From an uncultured Clostridia bacterium (GTDB taxonomy: Bacteria; Bacillota; Clostridia; Lachnospirales; Cellulosilyticaceae), in contig CAKZUB010000029.1 in assembly GCA_937921505.1 (NCBI GenBank), forward strand, positions 1-64,000: 64,000 bases of DNA, given 5' to 3'. A program made the translations under genes and the position numbers. Shown piece by piece: positions 23,786 to 33,399 of the stretch (within the stretch, counting starts at the first letter, position 1; each line of letters begins with the position of its first letter). The notes beneath the pieces were generated by a model that was not told the origin of the DNA, searched no databases, and was given only the letters and a program-made list of their open reading frames with translations.

Positions 23786-26668
23786 ATGTTATTAAGAAAG
23801 AAAATTCCTATTACAATAATATCTTTAGTATCTATTCCACTTATTATCTTAAGTGTTATTGTTTATACCTATACATCTAGTGCATTAATAACGGCTAATA
23901 AAAATAGAATGAAAAATATTTCTGAGATACAAAGTGAGCATTTATATAATATTCTTGATTCACATGCGAAAGAGCTTCAGCTTACAGCAAAAGCTGGTGA
24001 AATTATAGACCCATTAATTCAAAACATTGATTATAATTTCAATAATACAACGTGGAAGTTTAGAAAGGATCCCAACTACATATTAGAAGATCTTTTAAAA
24101 GAATCTTTGGAAATGGATAATATATTTGCAGCAAATCCTAAAGGCGAGATTATACTAAGTGCAAAAGAAGAATTTAAAGGTGCTAGTATTAAAAATGAGC
24201 AGTATTTTATGGATGCTTTAGGTGAAAAAACAGTTATAAGTAATATTGTAGTATCAGATTTAAACAATGAACAAGTTATTATTATGACGACTCCTATTAG
24301 AAATTATAACCAGGAAGTCGTGGGCGTACTTGGCAGTAGTATAAAACTAGAATATTTTAAGAATAAAATCACAACTACAAAAATGGAAGAGCAAGGTTAT
24401 GTGTATATCGTAGATTCAGAGGGACTTATAGTTGCGCATCCAGATGAAAGCCGAATAGGGACACAGGTGCAAAATGATGTTATTAATACTATTGTGCAGA
24501 AGATTAAGAATCAAGAGGCTGTTTTAACAGGAGAAGGTGTCTATACTTATCAAGGCAAGAAGAAACATATGGCTTATAGCATTATTCCACACATTAACTG
24601 GCTCATTGTTGTTGCACAAGATCAAACACAGATGAGCGAACCGGCAACAATAACCCTTATCATCATTATAGTTATAACATTAGGAGTGATCAGTTTATCA
24701 GTAATAGCAAGCATAGAATTTTCAAAATCTATTACAGAACCTATTAACCAGTTGGTGCAGGTTATGGAAAAAACGGGGGAGGGAGATCTAAGTTCACAAT
24801 GTGAGTTTAAATCTGAAAATGAATTTGGGACACTTGCAGGGTATTTTAATGAGATGCTAAGCAAGTTAAATTTAAGCTACCATGAATTATCGTTCGTTTA
24901 TGAACAACTTAGTGCAACGGAGGAAGAACTTCGTTCACAGTATGAAGACCTTCAAGTGAGTGAAGAGCAATTAAGAAAGAGTGAAGAAAAATATAAATTA
25001 GCCCTAGATGGAGTTAATGATGTTATGTGGGAGTGGGATAATGAAATAAAGTCTTTCAGTATTTCAAATAAGTGGCATGATATAGTAGGAGATTTACCCA
25101 TTAAAGTACTATCAGTTAAGAATTTTATGAAGTTTATTCATAAAGATGATATTAAAACAGTGATCAAAAATATAAAAGATCATTTAGAAGGTCGTACAAC
25201 AGTTTATAGAAGTGAATTTAGAATGCATTTAAGAGAAGGACAGTTTAAATGGATACTCATTAGAGGAAAAGCATTGCGTGATGTTAGTGGTAAAGTGCTT
25301 AAAATAGCAGGATCTATAACAGATATTTCTCATAGAAAAGCTGCAGAATATGAAATAAAACATATGGCTTATCATGACGCACTTACAAGATTACCAAATA
25401 GAGTGTTATTTATGAAAGAATTAGAAGTAGAACTTGAGAGATCTAAAAAAGAAGAAGCAGTAGCAGGAGCGATCATGCTCATAGATCTTGACAACTTTAA
25501 AAATATTAATGACACACTTGGTCATGATTATGGAGATAAATTATTGGAATTCATAGCAGAGAAACTTAAAATGATTATTACAGACAATAATACTGTCTGT
25601 AGATTTGGAGGAGATGAATTTCTTGTTTTAAATTCTGAGGTGAAAGATAAAAATGAAATAATAATTTTTGCACAAAAAATACTTAGTATTTTTGATAGTC
25701 CATTTATTATATTTGATAAACTTACTTATATTACAGCCAGTATAGGCATAGCTATTTATCCACAAGATGGCGAGCATACTAGCCAACTTTTAAAAAATGC
25801 GGATGTAGCTATGTATACAGCCAAAACGTCAGGTAAGAACACCTTCTTATTTTTCAATTCTATGATGAGAGAAGGGTTAGAAAGAAAGATTAGAATAGAA
25901 GCTATTTTAAGACAAGCTCTTGCAGAGGATCAATTTGAACTTTATTATCAGCCGCAAATGGATGTTAAACATAACAAAATTACTGGATTTGAAGCACTTT
26001 TAAGATTAAATTCTAAAGAAATGGGTTTTATATCACCAGGAGAATTTATTCCTATAGCAGAAGAGTGTGGTCTCATAAAAGAACTGGGGTTATGGTGCTT
26101 AAAACGTGCTTGTTTAAAAAATAAAGAATGGAGAGATAAGGGGTATCAATTTGGGTCCATAGCTGTTAATATATCAACAGTACAATTTGAACAGAGTAAC
26201 TTTGTTGAACTGATTATAGACGTGCTAGAACAAACAAGACTCAAACCAGAATTTTTAGAGATAGAAATCACAGAATCTGTTCTCATGAAATCTTTAGAAA
26301 AAAACATTGAAATTTTAGAGAAGTTAAATGCATTAGGCATTAAAATTGCTCTTGATGATTTTGGAACAGGGTATTCATCTCTTAGTTATTTAAGAAGGCT
26401 ACCTATTCATACGTTGAAAATAGATAAATCCTTTATTGATGGGATTTGTTCAAGTTCCAAAGAACAAGCTATCACTTATGGTATCATTCAACTAGCCCAT
26501 AAAATGGAACTAGAAGTAATAGCAGAAGGAGTAGAAAATCAGTATCAGGTGGAGATATTGCAGAAAAAAGAATGTGATAAGATTCAAGGTTATTTTTTCA
26601 GTAGGCCCTTACCAGCTGCACAAGCAGAAGAATTAATAAAGAACTCAAAAAATGAATTCATTTCTTGA
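23786..26668 (+). CDS. Cache-HAMP-PAS-GGDEF-EAL c-di-GMP signalling protein
   Basis: A 960-aa membrane sensor. Helix 1 (about 9-30), extracellular double-Cache domain to about 285, helix 2 (about 289-311), HAMP (about 312-365), a coiled coil, PAS (about 400-525), GGDEF and EAL. The cyclase site is intact (RFGGDEFLVL, about 605-614) but no RxxD product-inhibition site lies upstream of it. The phosphodiesterase site also looks intact: FEALLRL (about 735), EIEITESVLM, DDFGTGYSSLSYL, KIDKSF, AEGVEN. So it could make or break c-di-GMP depending on the signal. The start is the ATG at 23786 after AAAGGAGTGAG, not an earlier in-frame ATG within the previous gene. Confidence 0.93.
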   Translation: MLLRKKIPITIISLVSIPLIILSVIVYTYTSSALITANKNRMKNISEIQSEHLYNILDSHAKELQLTAKAGEIIDPLIQNIDYNFNNTTWKFRKDPNYILEDLLKESLEMDNIFAANPKGEIILSAKEEFKGASIKNEQYFMDALGEKTVISNIVVSDLNNEQVIIMTTPIRNYNQEVVGVLGSSIKLEYFKNKITTTKMEEQGYVYIVDSEGLIVAHPDESRIGTQVQNDVINTIVQKIKNQEAVLTGEGVYTYQGKKKHMAYSIIPHINWLIVVAQDQTQMSEPATITLIIIIVITLGVISLSVIASIEFSKSITEPINQLVQVMEKTGEGDLSSQCEFKSENEFGTLAGYFNEMLSKLNLSYHELSFVYEQLSATEEELRSQYEDLQVSEEQLRKSEEKYKLALDGVNDVMWEWDNEIKSFSISNKWHDIVGDLPIKVLSVKNFMKFIHKDDIKTVIKNIKDHLEGRTTVYRSEFRMHLREGQFKWILIRGKALRDVSGKVLKIAGSITDISHRKAAEYEIKHMAYHDALTRLPNRVLFMKELEVELERSKKEEAVAGAIMLIDLDNFKNINDTLGHDYGDKLLEFIAEKLKMIITDNNTVCRFGGDEFLVLNSEVKDKNEIIIFAQKILSIFDSPFIIFDKLTYITASIGIAIYPQDGEHTSQLLKNADVAMYTAKTSGKNTFLFFNSMMREGLERKIRIEAILRQALAEDQFELYYQPQMDVKHNKITGFEALLRLNSKEMGFISPGEFIPIAEECGLIKELGLWCLKRACLKNKEWRDKGYQFGSIAVNISTVQFEQSNFVELIIDVLEQTRLKPEFLEIEITESVLMKSLEKNIEILEKLNALGIKIALDDFGTGYSSLSYLRRLPIHTLKIDKSFIDGICSSSKEQAITYGIIQLAHKMELEVIAEGVENQYQVEILQKKECDKIQGYFFSRPLPAAQAEELIKNSKNEFIS

Positions 26669-26741
26669 CATTTTAAATTGACATTTTAGATTTTAGATGA
26701 TATCATATAATCAAATGAATTCACAACTATAAATTGTGAAT
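26653..26741 (+). promoter_or_regulatory. GntR promoter and candidate operators
   Basis: TTGACA (26678-26683) and TATCAT (26701-26706) are 17 bases apart; TATAAT overlaps at 26706-26711. TGAATTCA occurs at 26653-26660 and 26716-26723, bracketing the promoter, and ATTCACAA/TTGTGAAT (26719-26726 / 26734-26741) forms a further inverted repeat with a 7-base centre. The same TGAATTCA recurs at 27548-27555 before the transporter operon. Confidence 0.55.
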
Positions 26742-26807
26742 TATAAAGTACAAATTATTAGTTTCTATTTTACTTTAAAGTAATATTATACAATAAAGGT
26801 GATAAAC

Positions 26808-27506
26808 ATGGATGAAAATAAAGCAACTTTGACTCTAGTATATGAATCGTTAAAAGAAGACATAATGAGTGGTGATATTCCACAGGGTACCAAAATAAAT
26901 CAAAGAGAATTGGCTCAAAAGTTTAATATTAGCAGAACGCCAGTTATAAAAGCATTGCATCTTTTAGTTTCAGATGGGCTTGTTGATTCAACTAACAATA
27001 AAGGTTTTAGTGTACATATTACAAGCGTTAAGGAGTTATCAGAACTTTTTATTTTAAGAGAAGCGGTAGATACGATTGCTGTTTCTGATTTACTTAGAGT
27101 GATTACACCAGAACAAACAGAAGAATTAAGAAGCCTTTTTAAAGATTTTGATGTTGAAAGCCCTGATTTTGAAATTGATAAGTACAGAGAGGCAGATATT
27201 ATATTTCATAACAGAATTATAGAAATGTGTTCAAATGATTTAATTAAAAGACTTAACTACTCGTTTCAAATATTAAACAGAACTTACGTGGCAGGTATCT
27301 TGCGTTCTCCGACAGAGACCTTAAAAGAACATCTTATGATTATTGAAGGGCTATCAAAAAAAGAAAGTGAAGAGACAATAACAGCAGTAAAAGAGCATAT
27401 TAGAATAACAAAAAACAACCTTTTAAAATTAGTAGATCGTATGACATGGTTAGGACTTGATCCATCAAGAATACCTATTGATGAAATCGACATGAATAAA
27501 AAATAA
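26808..27506 (+). CDS. GntR-family (FCD) transcriptional regulator
   Basis: The 232-aa protein has an N-terminal winged helix (about 5-70: YESLKEDIMSGDIPQGTKIN, then NISRTPVIKALHLLVSDGLV) and a C-terminal FCD ligand domain (about 75-215) with the helical pattern LFILREAVDTIAV, ADIIFHNRIIEM and AVKEHIRITKNNL, whose Asp/His residues usually bind a metal and an organic acid. ATG at 26808 follows AAAGGTGATAAAC. It faces the same way as the TTT/BKACE operon 160 bases downstream and most likely represses it until its organic-acid substrate appears. Confidence 0.88.
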   Translation: MDENKATLTLVYESLKEDIMSGDIPQGTKINQRELAQKFNISRTPVIKALHLLVSDGLVDSTNNKGFSVHITSVKELSELFILREAVDTIAVSDLLRVITPEQTEELRSLFKDFDVESPDFEIDKYREADIIFHNRIIEMCSNDLIKRLNYSFQILNRTYVAGILRSPTETLKEHLMIIEGLSKKESEETITAVKEHIRITKNNLLKLVDRMTWLGLDPSRIPIDEIDMNKK

Positions 27507-27547
27507 ATTTAGAAATAACTTTTAAATTTATTTTTTTTGACAATAAG

Positions 27548-27555
27548 TGAATTCA
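27548..27555. promoter_or_regulatory. Candidate GntR operator before the TTT operon
   Basis: TGAATTCA, the same palindrome as the two copies around the gntR promoter. TTGACA lies just before it (27537-27542) and TATAAT at 27586-27591, though their 43-base separation rules out a single promoter made from these two boxes. The 27507-27666 stretch otherwise shows no terminator that I could support. Confidence 0.4.
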
Positions 27556-27666
27556 TTTTGCTGAAAAAGAATTCTAATCTTAAATTATAATGATTATGAC
27601 TGCATTTTTTAGTTCTAATCATTAGAATTTGGATTTGAAAATATATAAAAAATAAGGAGAATGTAT

Positions 27667-28680
27667 ATGAAAAAAAGGGGTATTATATCACTAGCGGTAG
27701 CATCAATATTGACAGTTTCAGTACTAGCTGGCTGTCAAACACAAAAGAAATTTCCAGATAGGGCTATTAATGTAACAGTTTTTTCTACAGCAGGTGGAGG
27801 AACAGATTTAACTGCTAGAGCGCTCTCGGCAGAGATGGAAAAAGAATTGGGTGGAAAGTTTAATGTTTCTAATATGCCAGGAGGCTCAGGGGGCGTTGGT
27901 GCTACATACGTTTCAGCAAAAGAACCTGATGGATATAACATTCTTGGATGTTCAGAAGGATTATTTCCACTAGCAGTATTAAATGCAAGTGCAACAACTT
28001 CTAAAGACTGGGAATACTTTTTTTTAGGAGGTACACAAGCAGTTCTGTCTGTTAGAGAAGATTCAAAGTACAATACAGTTGAAGAAGTTATTGCAGATAT
28101 GAAAGCAAACCCTGGTAAAATATCACTTGCAAACTCTCAAGTAGGTTGTATTTGGGACATTAAAGCAGCACTATTACAAGAAGCGGCAGGGATTGATTAC
28201 AAATTTATACCGTATCAAGGAAGTAATCCCTCTATTTTAGCATGCTTAAATGGTGAAGTAGACGTCATCATAACAGGTATTGGAGAGCAAGCAGAATTTT
28301 TAGCTGCTAAAAAGTTAAAACCCCTTGCGTTAATCGAGCTTGAAGATGGAAATGTACCAGGATATGATAATGTACCATCAATAGTTAAAGCAGTTCCAGC
28401 AATGAAAGAAAAATTACCGGTTGATGGAGCTTTAGGACTTGCAGTTCCAGCAGGAGTTCCAGCAGAAACGCTTAAAATATTAACTGATGCCTTTATAAAA
28501 GCAGTAGATTCTGATGCAATTAAGGAATATGCAAAAACAAAACATATTGTCATCAGAGGGCTTTATGGTGAAGAAGCAAAGGCATATGCGCAACAAATGG
28601 AGAAAGTATTCTCATGGGTTTTATTTGATAAAGGTGTAGCGACAATGTCCCCAGAAAATTTTGGAATTGAAAGACCATAG
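27667..28680 (+). CDS. Tripartite tricarboxylate transporter, binding lipoprotein (TctC-like)
   Basis: The 337-aa precursor has a signal peptide ending in LAGC (lipid-anchored Cys), then the TctC/Bug fold: PDRAINVTVFSTAGGGTDLT, VSNMPGGSGGVGATYV, DGYNILGCS, and FIPYQGSNPSILACLNGEVD. Bug-type proteins bind carboxylates through water-mediated contacts; the ligand is not predictable. The ATG at 27667 lies seven bases after AAGGAG; the ATG at 27661 is too close. It heads the operon that runs to 33942. A long-loop hairpin follows the gene. Confidence 0.9.
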   Translation: MKKRGIISLAVASILTVSVLAGCQTQKKFPDRAINVTVFSTAGGGTDLTARALSAEMEKELGGKFNVSNMPGGSGGVGATYVSAKEPDGYNILGCSEGLFPLAVLNASATTSKDWEYFFLGGTQAVLSVREDSKYNTVEEVIADMKANPGKISLANSQVGCIWDIKAALLQEAAGIDYKFIPYQGSNPSILACLNGEVDVIITGIGEQAEFLAAKKLKPLALIELEDGNVPGYDNVPSIVKAVPAMKEKLPVDGALGLAVPAGVPAETLKILTDAFIKAVDSDAIKEYAKTKHIVIRGLYGEEAKAYAQQMEKVFSWVLFDKGVATMSPENFGIERP

Positions 28681-28692
28681 TCAATTTGCTTT

Positions 28693-28744
28693 AAGTGCAA
28701 CAAGCTCTACATTTGAATGTTGTTTGTTGCACTTGAAAATATTA
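28693..28744 (+). terminator. Intercistronic hairpin between tctC- and tctB-like genes
   Basis: AAGTGCAACAA (28693-28703) pairs perfectly with TTGTTGCACTT (28734-28744) across a 30-base loop. No T-run follows, so it is more likely a partial terminator or mRNA stabiliser that favours the binding protein. Confidence 0.5.
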
Positions 28745-28762
28745 TCTTGAGGAGGTTCTAAA

Positions 28763-29254
28763 TTGGTAAAGGATAAAAAAGTCTTAAGAAAGCTTGATAG
28801 TCTATTTGGTATAGTCATCACGTTGGTATCAGCATTTTTTGTTTATCAATGTTATGTAATGCCGTGGAGTGGTATTAGTGGGGGTGGTATTTTAGCAGCT
28901 CCTGGATTACTCCCTATAATTATTTCATCAGTACTTGTAGTTCTTGGGATATGTATGACAATTATAGGTATTAAAGAGGGTGGCAAGATAACAAGAGAAG
29001 ATATAAAAAGTGCTATAAATATTTTAAAAGGAGAAAGTGCAAAAAGAATATTTGTAATGGCAGTAATCATAGGAACATATGCACTTGTTTTAATAGGAAG
29101 AATGCCTTTTTCTATTGCAACGTTCATCTATATGTATGTATTTCTTTTTCTGTTTAAGGCCGGGAATTGGTGGCAATGTTTGCTTATTTCCATTATAACT
29201 TCTGGGATAATTACATATGCCTTTGGCAGTATTGTAAATATTCCATTACCATAG
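28763..29254 (+). CDS. Tripartite tricarboxylate transporter, small membrane subunit (TctB-like)
   Basis: A 163-aa protein with four predicted membrane helices (around LFGIVITLVSAFFVYQCYV, GLLPIIISSVLVVLGICM, IFVMAVIIGTYALVLIG and the last 40 residues) and a polar central loop. This is the usual size and pattern of TctB, which partners TctA. TTG start, placed after GAGGAGGTTCTAAA. Lies between the binding protein and the large permease. Confidence 0.85.
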   Translation: MVKDKKVLRKLDSLFGIVITLVSAFFVYQCYVMPWSGISGGGILAAPGLLPIIISSVLVVLGICMTIIGIKEGGKITREDIKSAINILKGESAKRIFVMAVIIGTYALVLIGRMPFSIATFIYMYVFLFLFKAGNWWQCLLISIITSGIITYAFGSIVNIPLP

Positions 29255-29269
29255 AAAGGAGAAAAAATA

Positions 29270-30784
29270 ATGGGAATATTACTATTATTTAAAGAGTTTT
29301 TTAACCAACTAAGTGTGAGTGTTCTTTTAGTAGTGGCACTAAGCACATCCCTTGGCATCATTATAGGGGCACTTCCAGGTCTTAGTGCCACAATGGGAAT
29401 AGCATTACTTACAGGACTCACATACAATTTGCCTACTCATTTGGCTATACCTATTCTAATGGGTATTTATGTAGGCGCCATTTATGGGGGTTCAATCTCG
29501 GCGGTACTTATAAATATTCCAGGAACAGGCGCATCTGCCGCTACAGCATTGGATGGATTTCCACTTGCACAGAGAGGTGAGGCTGTTAAGGCTCTTACGA
29601 CTACAAGAGTTGGATCATTTATTGGAACGATATTTGGGCTTATATGCTTAGTTTCTTTTGCACCATCAATCAGTGTTATTGCGGAGCGATCTTTTGCATC
29701 ACCAGAATTTTTCTTGATTGCAATTTTTGGTATTATCATATGTGGTTCACTTACCTCAGAGGATATTCCAATTAAAGGTTGGATTGCAGGATTTATCGGA
29801 CTTATGGTTTCATTTGTGGGTATCGAGGAAATACATGGTTACCAAAGGTTTACATTTGGTCTTCCAGCACTTATTGGGGGCATTGCATTTATTCCTGCTA
29901 TGATTGGTATTTTTGGTATACCACAAATATTTGAGACTTTAAAGGATAAAAATGCAACTTCAAAAGTAGTTGAGCTAGATAAAAATGTTAAGGCAGCTAG
30001 TATAACACCTATACTGAAAAAGAATTGGTTTAATATTTTAAGATCCGGCTTAATTGGAGTAGGTGTTGGCTCTATACCTGGTGTTGGAGAGGATATTGCT
30101 GCATGGTTGTCCTATGATAGCGCTAAAAAATCAAGTAAAACGCCAGAAGAGTTTGGTAATGGATCGTATGAGGGATTAATTGCAGCAGAAACAGGAAATA
30201 ACGCTTGTATTGGGGGTTCAATCATACCACTTTTAACCCTTGGTGTTCCCGGAAGTCCACCGGCTGCAGTATTACTTGGTGCATTACTACTTCACGGTAT
30301 CAGACCAGGACCAATGCTTGCATTTGAATTTCCAAACTTTATATATGAAATAACAGCGATATTAATAATATGTGCAATTGCACTGTTAGTTTGCGGATTA
30401 CTGCTTTCAAATGTTATGGTTAAAATATTAAAGATCGATCCCAAAAAGCTTATGCCTATTGTTGGGGCCTTATGTCTAATAGGGGCATATGCAATTAGCT
30501 TAAATAAGTTTGATTTAACTATTATGTATATATTTGGATTGGTAGGTTATGTACTTATAAGCCTAGGGTATCCACCAGCACCACTCATATTAGGCGCTAT
30601 TTTAGGGCCAATAGCTGATGCTAACTTTAGAAGAACGCTTATAAGCTCAGGTGGCAGCCTTGAACCATTTTTCACAAGGCCTATAGCTATTTTCTTTGTT
30701 ATATTAATTACATTATCTATAGTATCTCAAACGAAGACATGGAAGGTATTAAAAATAAAAGTAAGAGGGTTAGTTAAAAAATAA
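29270..30784 (+). CDS. Tripartite tricarboxylate transporter, large permease (TctA-like)
   Basis: A 504-aa membrane protein with about 11-12 helices. It has the two conserved TctA repeats: ALPGLSATMGIALLTGLTYN and GVGEDIAAWLSYDSAKKSSK, plus GGSISAVLINIPGTGASAAT and GVPGSPPAAVLLGALLLHGI. It moves a carboxylate across the membrane with a proton or sodium gradient. ATG follows AAAGGAGAAAAATA. Operon with the other two transporter genes and four enzyme genes. Confidence 0.92.
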   Translation: MGILLLFKEFFNQLSVSVLLVVALSTSLGIIIGALPGLSATMGIALLTGLTYNLPTHLAIPILMGIYVGAIYGGSISAVLINIPGTGASAATALDGFPLAQRGEAVKALTTTRVGSFIGTIFGLICLVSFAPSISVIAERSFASPEFFLIAIFGIIICGSLTSEDIPIKGWIAGFIGLMVSFVGIEEIHGYQRFTFGLPALIGGIAFIPAMIGIFGIPQIFETLKDKNATSKVVELDKNVKAASITPILKKNWFNILRSGLIGVGVGSIPGVGEDIAAWLSYDSAKKSSKTPEEFGNGSYEGLIAAETGNNACIGGSIIPLLTLGVPGSPPAAVLLGALLLHGIRPGPMLAFEFPNFIYEITAILIICAIALLVCGLLLSNVMVKILKIDPKKLMPIVGALCLIGAYAISLNKFDLTIMYIFGLVGYVLISLGYPPAPLILGAILGPIADANFRRTLISSGGSLEPFFTRPIAIFFVILITLSIVSQTKTWKVLKIKVRGLVKK

Positions 30785-30806
30785 AAATAAAAAGGAGATT
30801 TATATT

Positions 30807-31763
30807 ATGGAAAGAAAATACTCAATTATTACAGGATTTTTAGGAAAATTAAAGGATAGATTTATTGATTATCAACCACCACGTGATATGGATGAAATGA
30901 TTGAAATGGCAGCAAAGGTTAATAAATGTAGAGGACTTGAAGTTGTTTATCCACAAAACTTTGATGATGCAGGGAAACTAAAAACACTTATGGATAAATA
31001 CAAGCTCGAAACAGCAGCAGTAAACCTTAATATAAAGGGAGAAGAAAGATGGAGATATGGCACTTTTTCAAGTCCTGATAAACAAACACGAAGAGATGCT
31101 GTTGCCATGCTAAAAAATGCAATGGATGCTTCAGTGGAACTTGGTTGTAATCTTGTTCAAACAGCGTTATTAAATGATGGTGCAGATTATCCATTTGAAC
31201 TAGATTTTACAAGAGCTTATGAAGACACACTTGAGGGGATTAGAGAGTGCGCAGAATACAGAAAAGATGTTAGAATTAGTTTGGAATATAAAGCATCAGA
31301 GCCTAGAGTACATTGTTTGTTCAACAATGCAGGTAAGATGTCTGCATTTTGTGACAAAATTGGACTTCCTAATGTTGGTGTAACTCTAGATACAGGGCAT
31401 GCATTACAAGCACTTGAAACACCAGCTGATTCTGTTGCCTTTTTAAATATAACTAATAGATTATTTTATATCCATGTCAATGACAACTATAGAAACTGGG
31501 ATTGGGATATGGTGCCAGGAACAGTTAACTTATGGGATTTCATAGAGTTTTTCTATTACTTAAAAAAATCAGGCTATAATCACTATATTACAGCGGATGT
31601 GTTCCCACAACGTCATGATCCAATTAGAATATTTAATAAAACATTTGAATGGGTTGATTATCTGCTAGATATTACAGATAAGATTGATGATGTCTACTTA
31701 ACAAAGATGATGAATGAAAAAGATACATTTGCAATAAGTGATTATATTAGAAGCCTATTATAA
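30807..31763 (+). CDS. Xylose-isomerase-like TIM-barrel isomerase/epimerase
   Basis: A 318-aa protein of the sugar phosphate isomerase/epimerase superfamily (AP endonuclease 2 fold). Likely metal ligands are in ISLEYKASEP (Glu), GVTLDTGHALQA (Asp/His), FYIHVNDNYRNWDWD (His) and HYITADVFPQR (Asp). The conserved WDWDMVPG loop suggests a sugar or sugar-acid substrate. Preceded by AAAAGGAGATTTATATT. With the lyxose-isomerase-like cupin it gives the operon two possible isomerisation steps. The exact reaction is unknown. Confidence 0.8.
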   Translation: MERKYSIITGFLGKLKDRFIDYQPPRDMDEMIEMAAKVNKCRGLEVVYPQNFDDAGKLKTLMDKYKLETAAVNLNIKGEERWRYGTFSSPDKQTRRDAVAMLKNAMDASVELGCNLVQTALLNDGADYPFELDFTRAYEDTLEGIRECAEYRKDVRISLEYKASEPRVHCLFNNAGKMSAFCDKIGLPNVGVTLDTGHALQALETPADSVAFLNITNRLFYIHVNDNYRNWDWDMVPGTVNLWDFIEFFYYLKKSGYNHYITADVFPQRHDPIRIFNKTFEWVDYLLDITDKIDDVYLTKMMNEKDTFAISDYIRSLL

Positions 31764-31789
31764 TAGGGTGATATGCAATGGAGGTAAAA

Positions 31790-32569
31790 ATGGATAAGTA
31801 TAACTATATTTTATGTGAACTTAATGACAATATAGGAAAAATAGTTATTAATAGACCGGAAATAACAAATAAAATCCATATTGATTGCATGAATGAAATA
31901 ATGGAGGCTCTTACATATTTAGGAAACAACTCACTGTGCCGAATTATTATTTTAACAGGTGTTGGAGAGTATTTTTGTAATGGCGGAGAATTGGGAGATT
32001 TTAGAAAGCAAAGCCAAAGTGATATTGAAAAATTTGGCAGAACATTTATTAAGTTGCATATAGCTATTAAAAGTATTAATAAATTAGTCATTGCAATGGT
32101 ACAAGGTCATGTACTAGGCGGCGGCATTAGCTTATTAGAAGCATGTGATCTTGCTGTTGCAAGTAATGAAGCATTGTTTGGCGTTCCGGAAATGTCAGTA
32201 GGTCTTGCACCTATGATGTGTTTAACGGGTCTTAGCAGAATAACAACTGGTAAAAAATTAATGGAAATGGCTATGACAGGAGAATCTATTTGTGCAAAAG
32301 AAGCACTTGCCCTCAATATGATAAATCTTATTGTAGACAAAGAAGAATTAGAAGAAAAAACAATGGCATATGCAAATAAGTTTTTAAATAATAATCCTAC
32401 ATCTGTTTCTCTTACAAAAAAGATATATAGGGATTTTGATGGTTTTGATTATAACGGGAAGATAGAAAAGGGACTAGAAATACTTATATCACTTCTTACG
32501 GCAAAAAATTCTTACGAAGTATTAGATGCAAAAGAGCAAAATAGAAGCCCAGTTTGGAAATATGAATGA
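31790..32569 (+). CDS. Enoyl-CoA hydratase/isomerase family protein
   Basis: A 259-aa crotonase-fold protein. The oxyanion-hole segments are GVGEYFCNGGELGDF (about 58-72) and VQGHVLGGGISLLEACDLAV; the catalytic-loop region is GVPEMSVGLAPMMC, where the hydratase Glu is present in PEMS but the second acidic residue is replaced, so the chemistry could be isomerisation, hydrolysis or decarboxylation. The ATG at 31790 is five bases after GGAGG; an ATG at 31778 is an alternative. It overlaps nothing and sits 10 bases before the BKACE gene. Confidence 0.8.
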   Translation: MDKYNYILCELNDNIGKIVINRPEITNKIHIDCMNEIMEALTYLGNNSLCRIIILTGVGEYFCNGGELGDFRKQSQSDIEKFGRTFIKLHIAIKSINKLVIAMVQGHVLGGGISLLEACDLAVASNEALFGVPEMSVGLAPMMCLTGLSRITTGKKLMEMAMTGESICAKEALALNMINLIVDKEELEEKTMAYANKFLNNNPTSVSLTKKIYRDFDGFDYNGKIEKGLEILISLLTAKNSYEVLDAKEQNRSPVWKYE

Positions 32570-32579
32570 AGGTGAAAAT

Positions 32580-33389
32580 ATGAGAAAGATAGGAATAACT
32601 GTCGCACCTGTTTCTTTAGACATAAAGGGTAGTACATTAAATCCAATAGATGTTGCAAATGAAGTTATTGAGTGTGCAAAATATGGGGCCAGTTCTGTAC
32701 ATCTACATGTAAGAGATGAAATGGGCAATCCCACATTTGCTCTTAAATGCTTTACAGAAACACTAGATTTAATAAGAAAAGAAAGTAATATTATCATTCA
32801 AGGTTCAACGGGTGGTGTGTCAGATTTAACACTAAAAGAGAGGTGTATTTCTCTTTTAGAAAAAAGAACACAAACCGGTTCACTTAATATGGGTTCTGTA
32901 AATTTAGGAGAAGCAGCTTATGTCAATTCTTTTAGTGACATAAGATTTTGGGCAGAGGAAATGAAAAATCAAAAGGTAATTCCTGAGTTTGAAATTTTCG
33001 AAATAGGAATGATCAATAATGTTAGAATTCTAATAGAAGAAGGATTTTTTAAACCACCCTATGTTTTTCAATTTTGTATGGGGTTTAATGGCGCCATGCC
33101 TAGTGATGCAAGAATATTACCCGTTTTGGTGCAGATGCTTCCGAGCAATTCGATTTTTGGCATAGCCGTTCATGGAAAATCTAATTTCTCATTACTCGGT
33201 AGTGCAATCGCACTGGGGGCAAGCTTTATTAGAGTTGGTTTTGAAGATAGTGCATACTTATCAGATGGTAATATGGCTATTACCAATGTTGAACTTGTTA
33301 AAAAAGCAAGTGAGCTAATTAATGCAACGGGTAATGAGGTGGCGACGATTAATGAAATGAAAATGATGATGGAAATTGTTAAGAACTGA
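32580..33389 (+). CDS. Beta-keto acid cleavage enzyme (BKACE, DUF849)
   Basis: A 269-aa TIM-barrel Zn enzyme that condenses a beta-keto acid with acetyl-CoA and splits off acetoacetate plus a new CoA ester; the founding member is Kce, the 3-keto-5-aminohexanoate cleavage enzyme of lysine fermentation. The Zn ligands are visible as H41-L-H43 in SSVHLHVRDEMG, with the later glutamate in RVGFEDSAYLSDG. QGSTGGVSDLT and AVHGKSNFSLLGSAIALGAS are family motifs. The ATG at 32580 follows GAAGGTGAAAAT. Neighbours lack the other lysine-fermentation genes, so its substrate is likely different. Confidence 0.85.
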   Translation: MRKIGITVAPVSLDIKGSTLNPIDVANEVIECAKYGASSVHLHVRDEMGNPTFALKCFTETLDLIRKESNIIIQGSTGGVSDLTLKERCISLLEKRTQTGSLNMGSVNLGEAAYVNSFSDIRFWAEEMKNQKVIPEFEIFEIGMINNVRILIEEGFFKPPYVFQFCMGFNGAMPSDARILPVLVQMLPSNSIFGIAVHGKSNFSLLGSAIALGASFIRVGFEDSAYLSDGNMAITNVELVKKASELINATGNEVATINEMKMMMEIVKN

Positions 33390-33399
33390 GGATTGAGAT

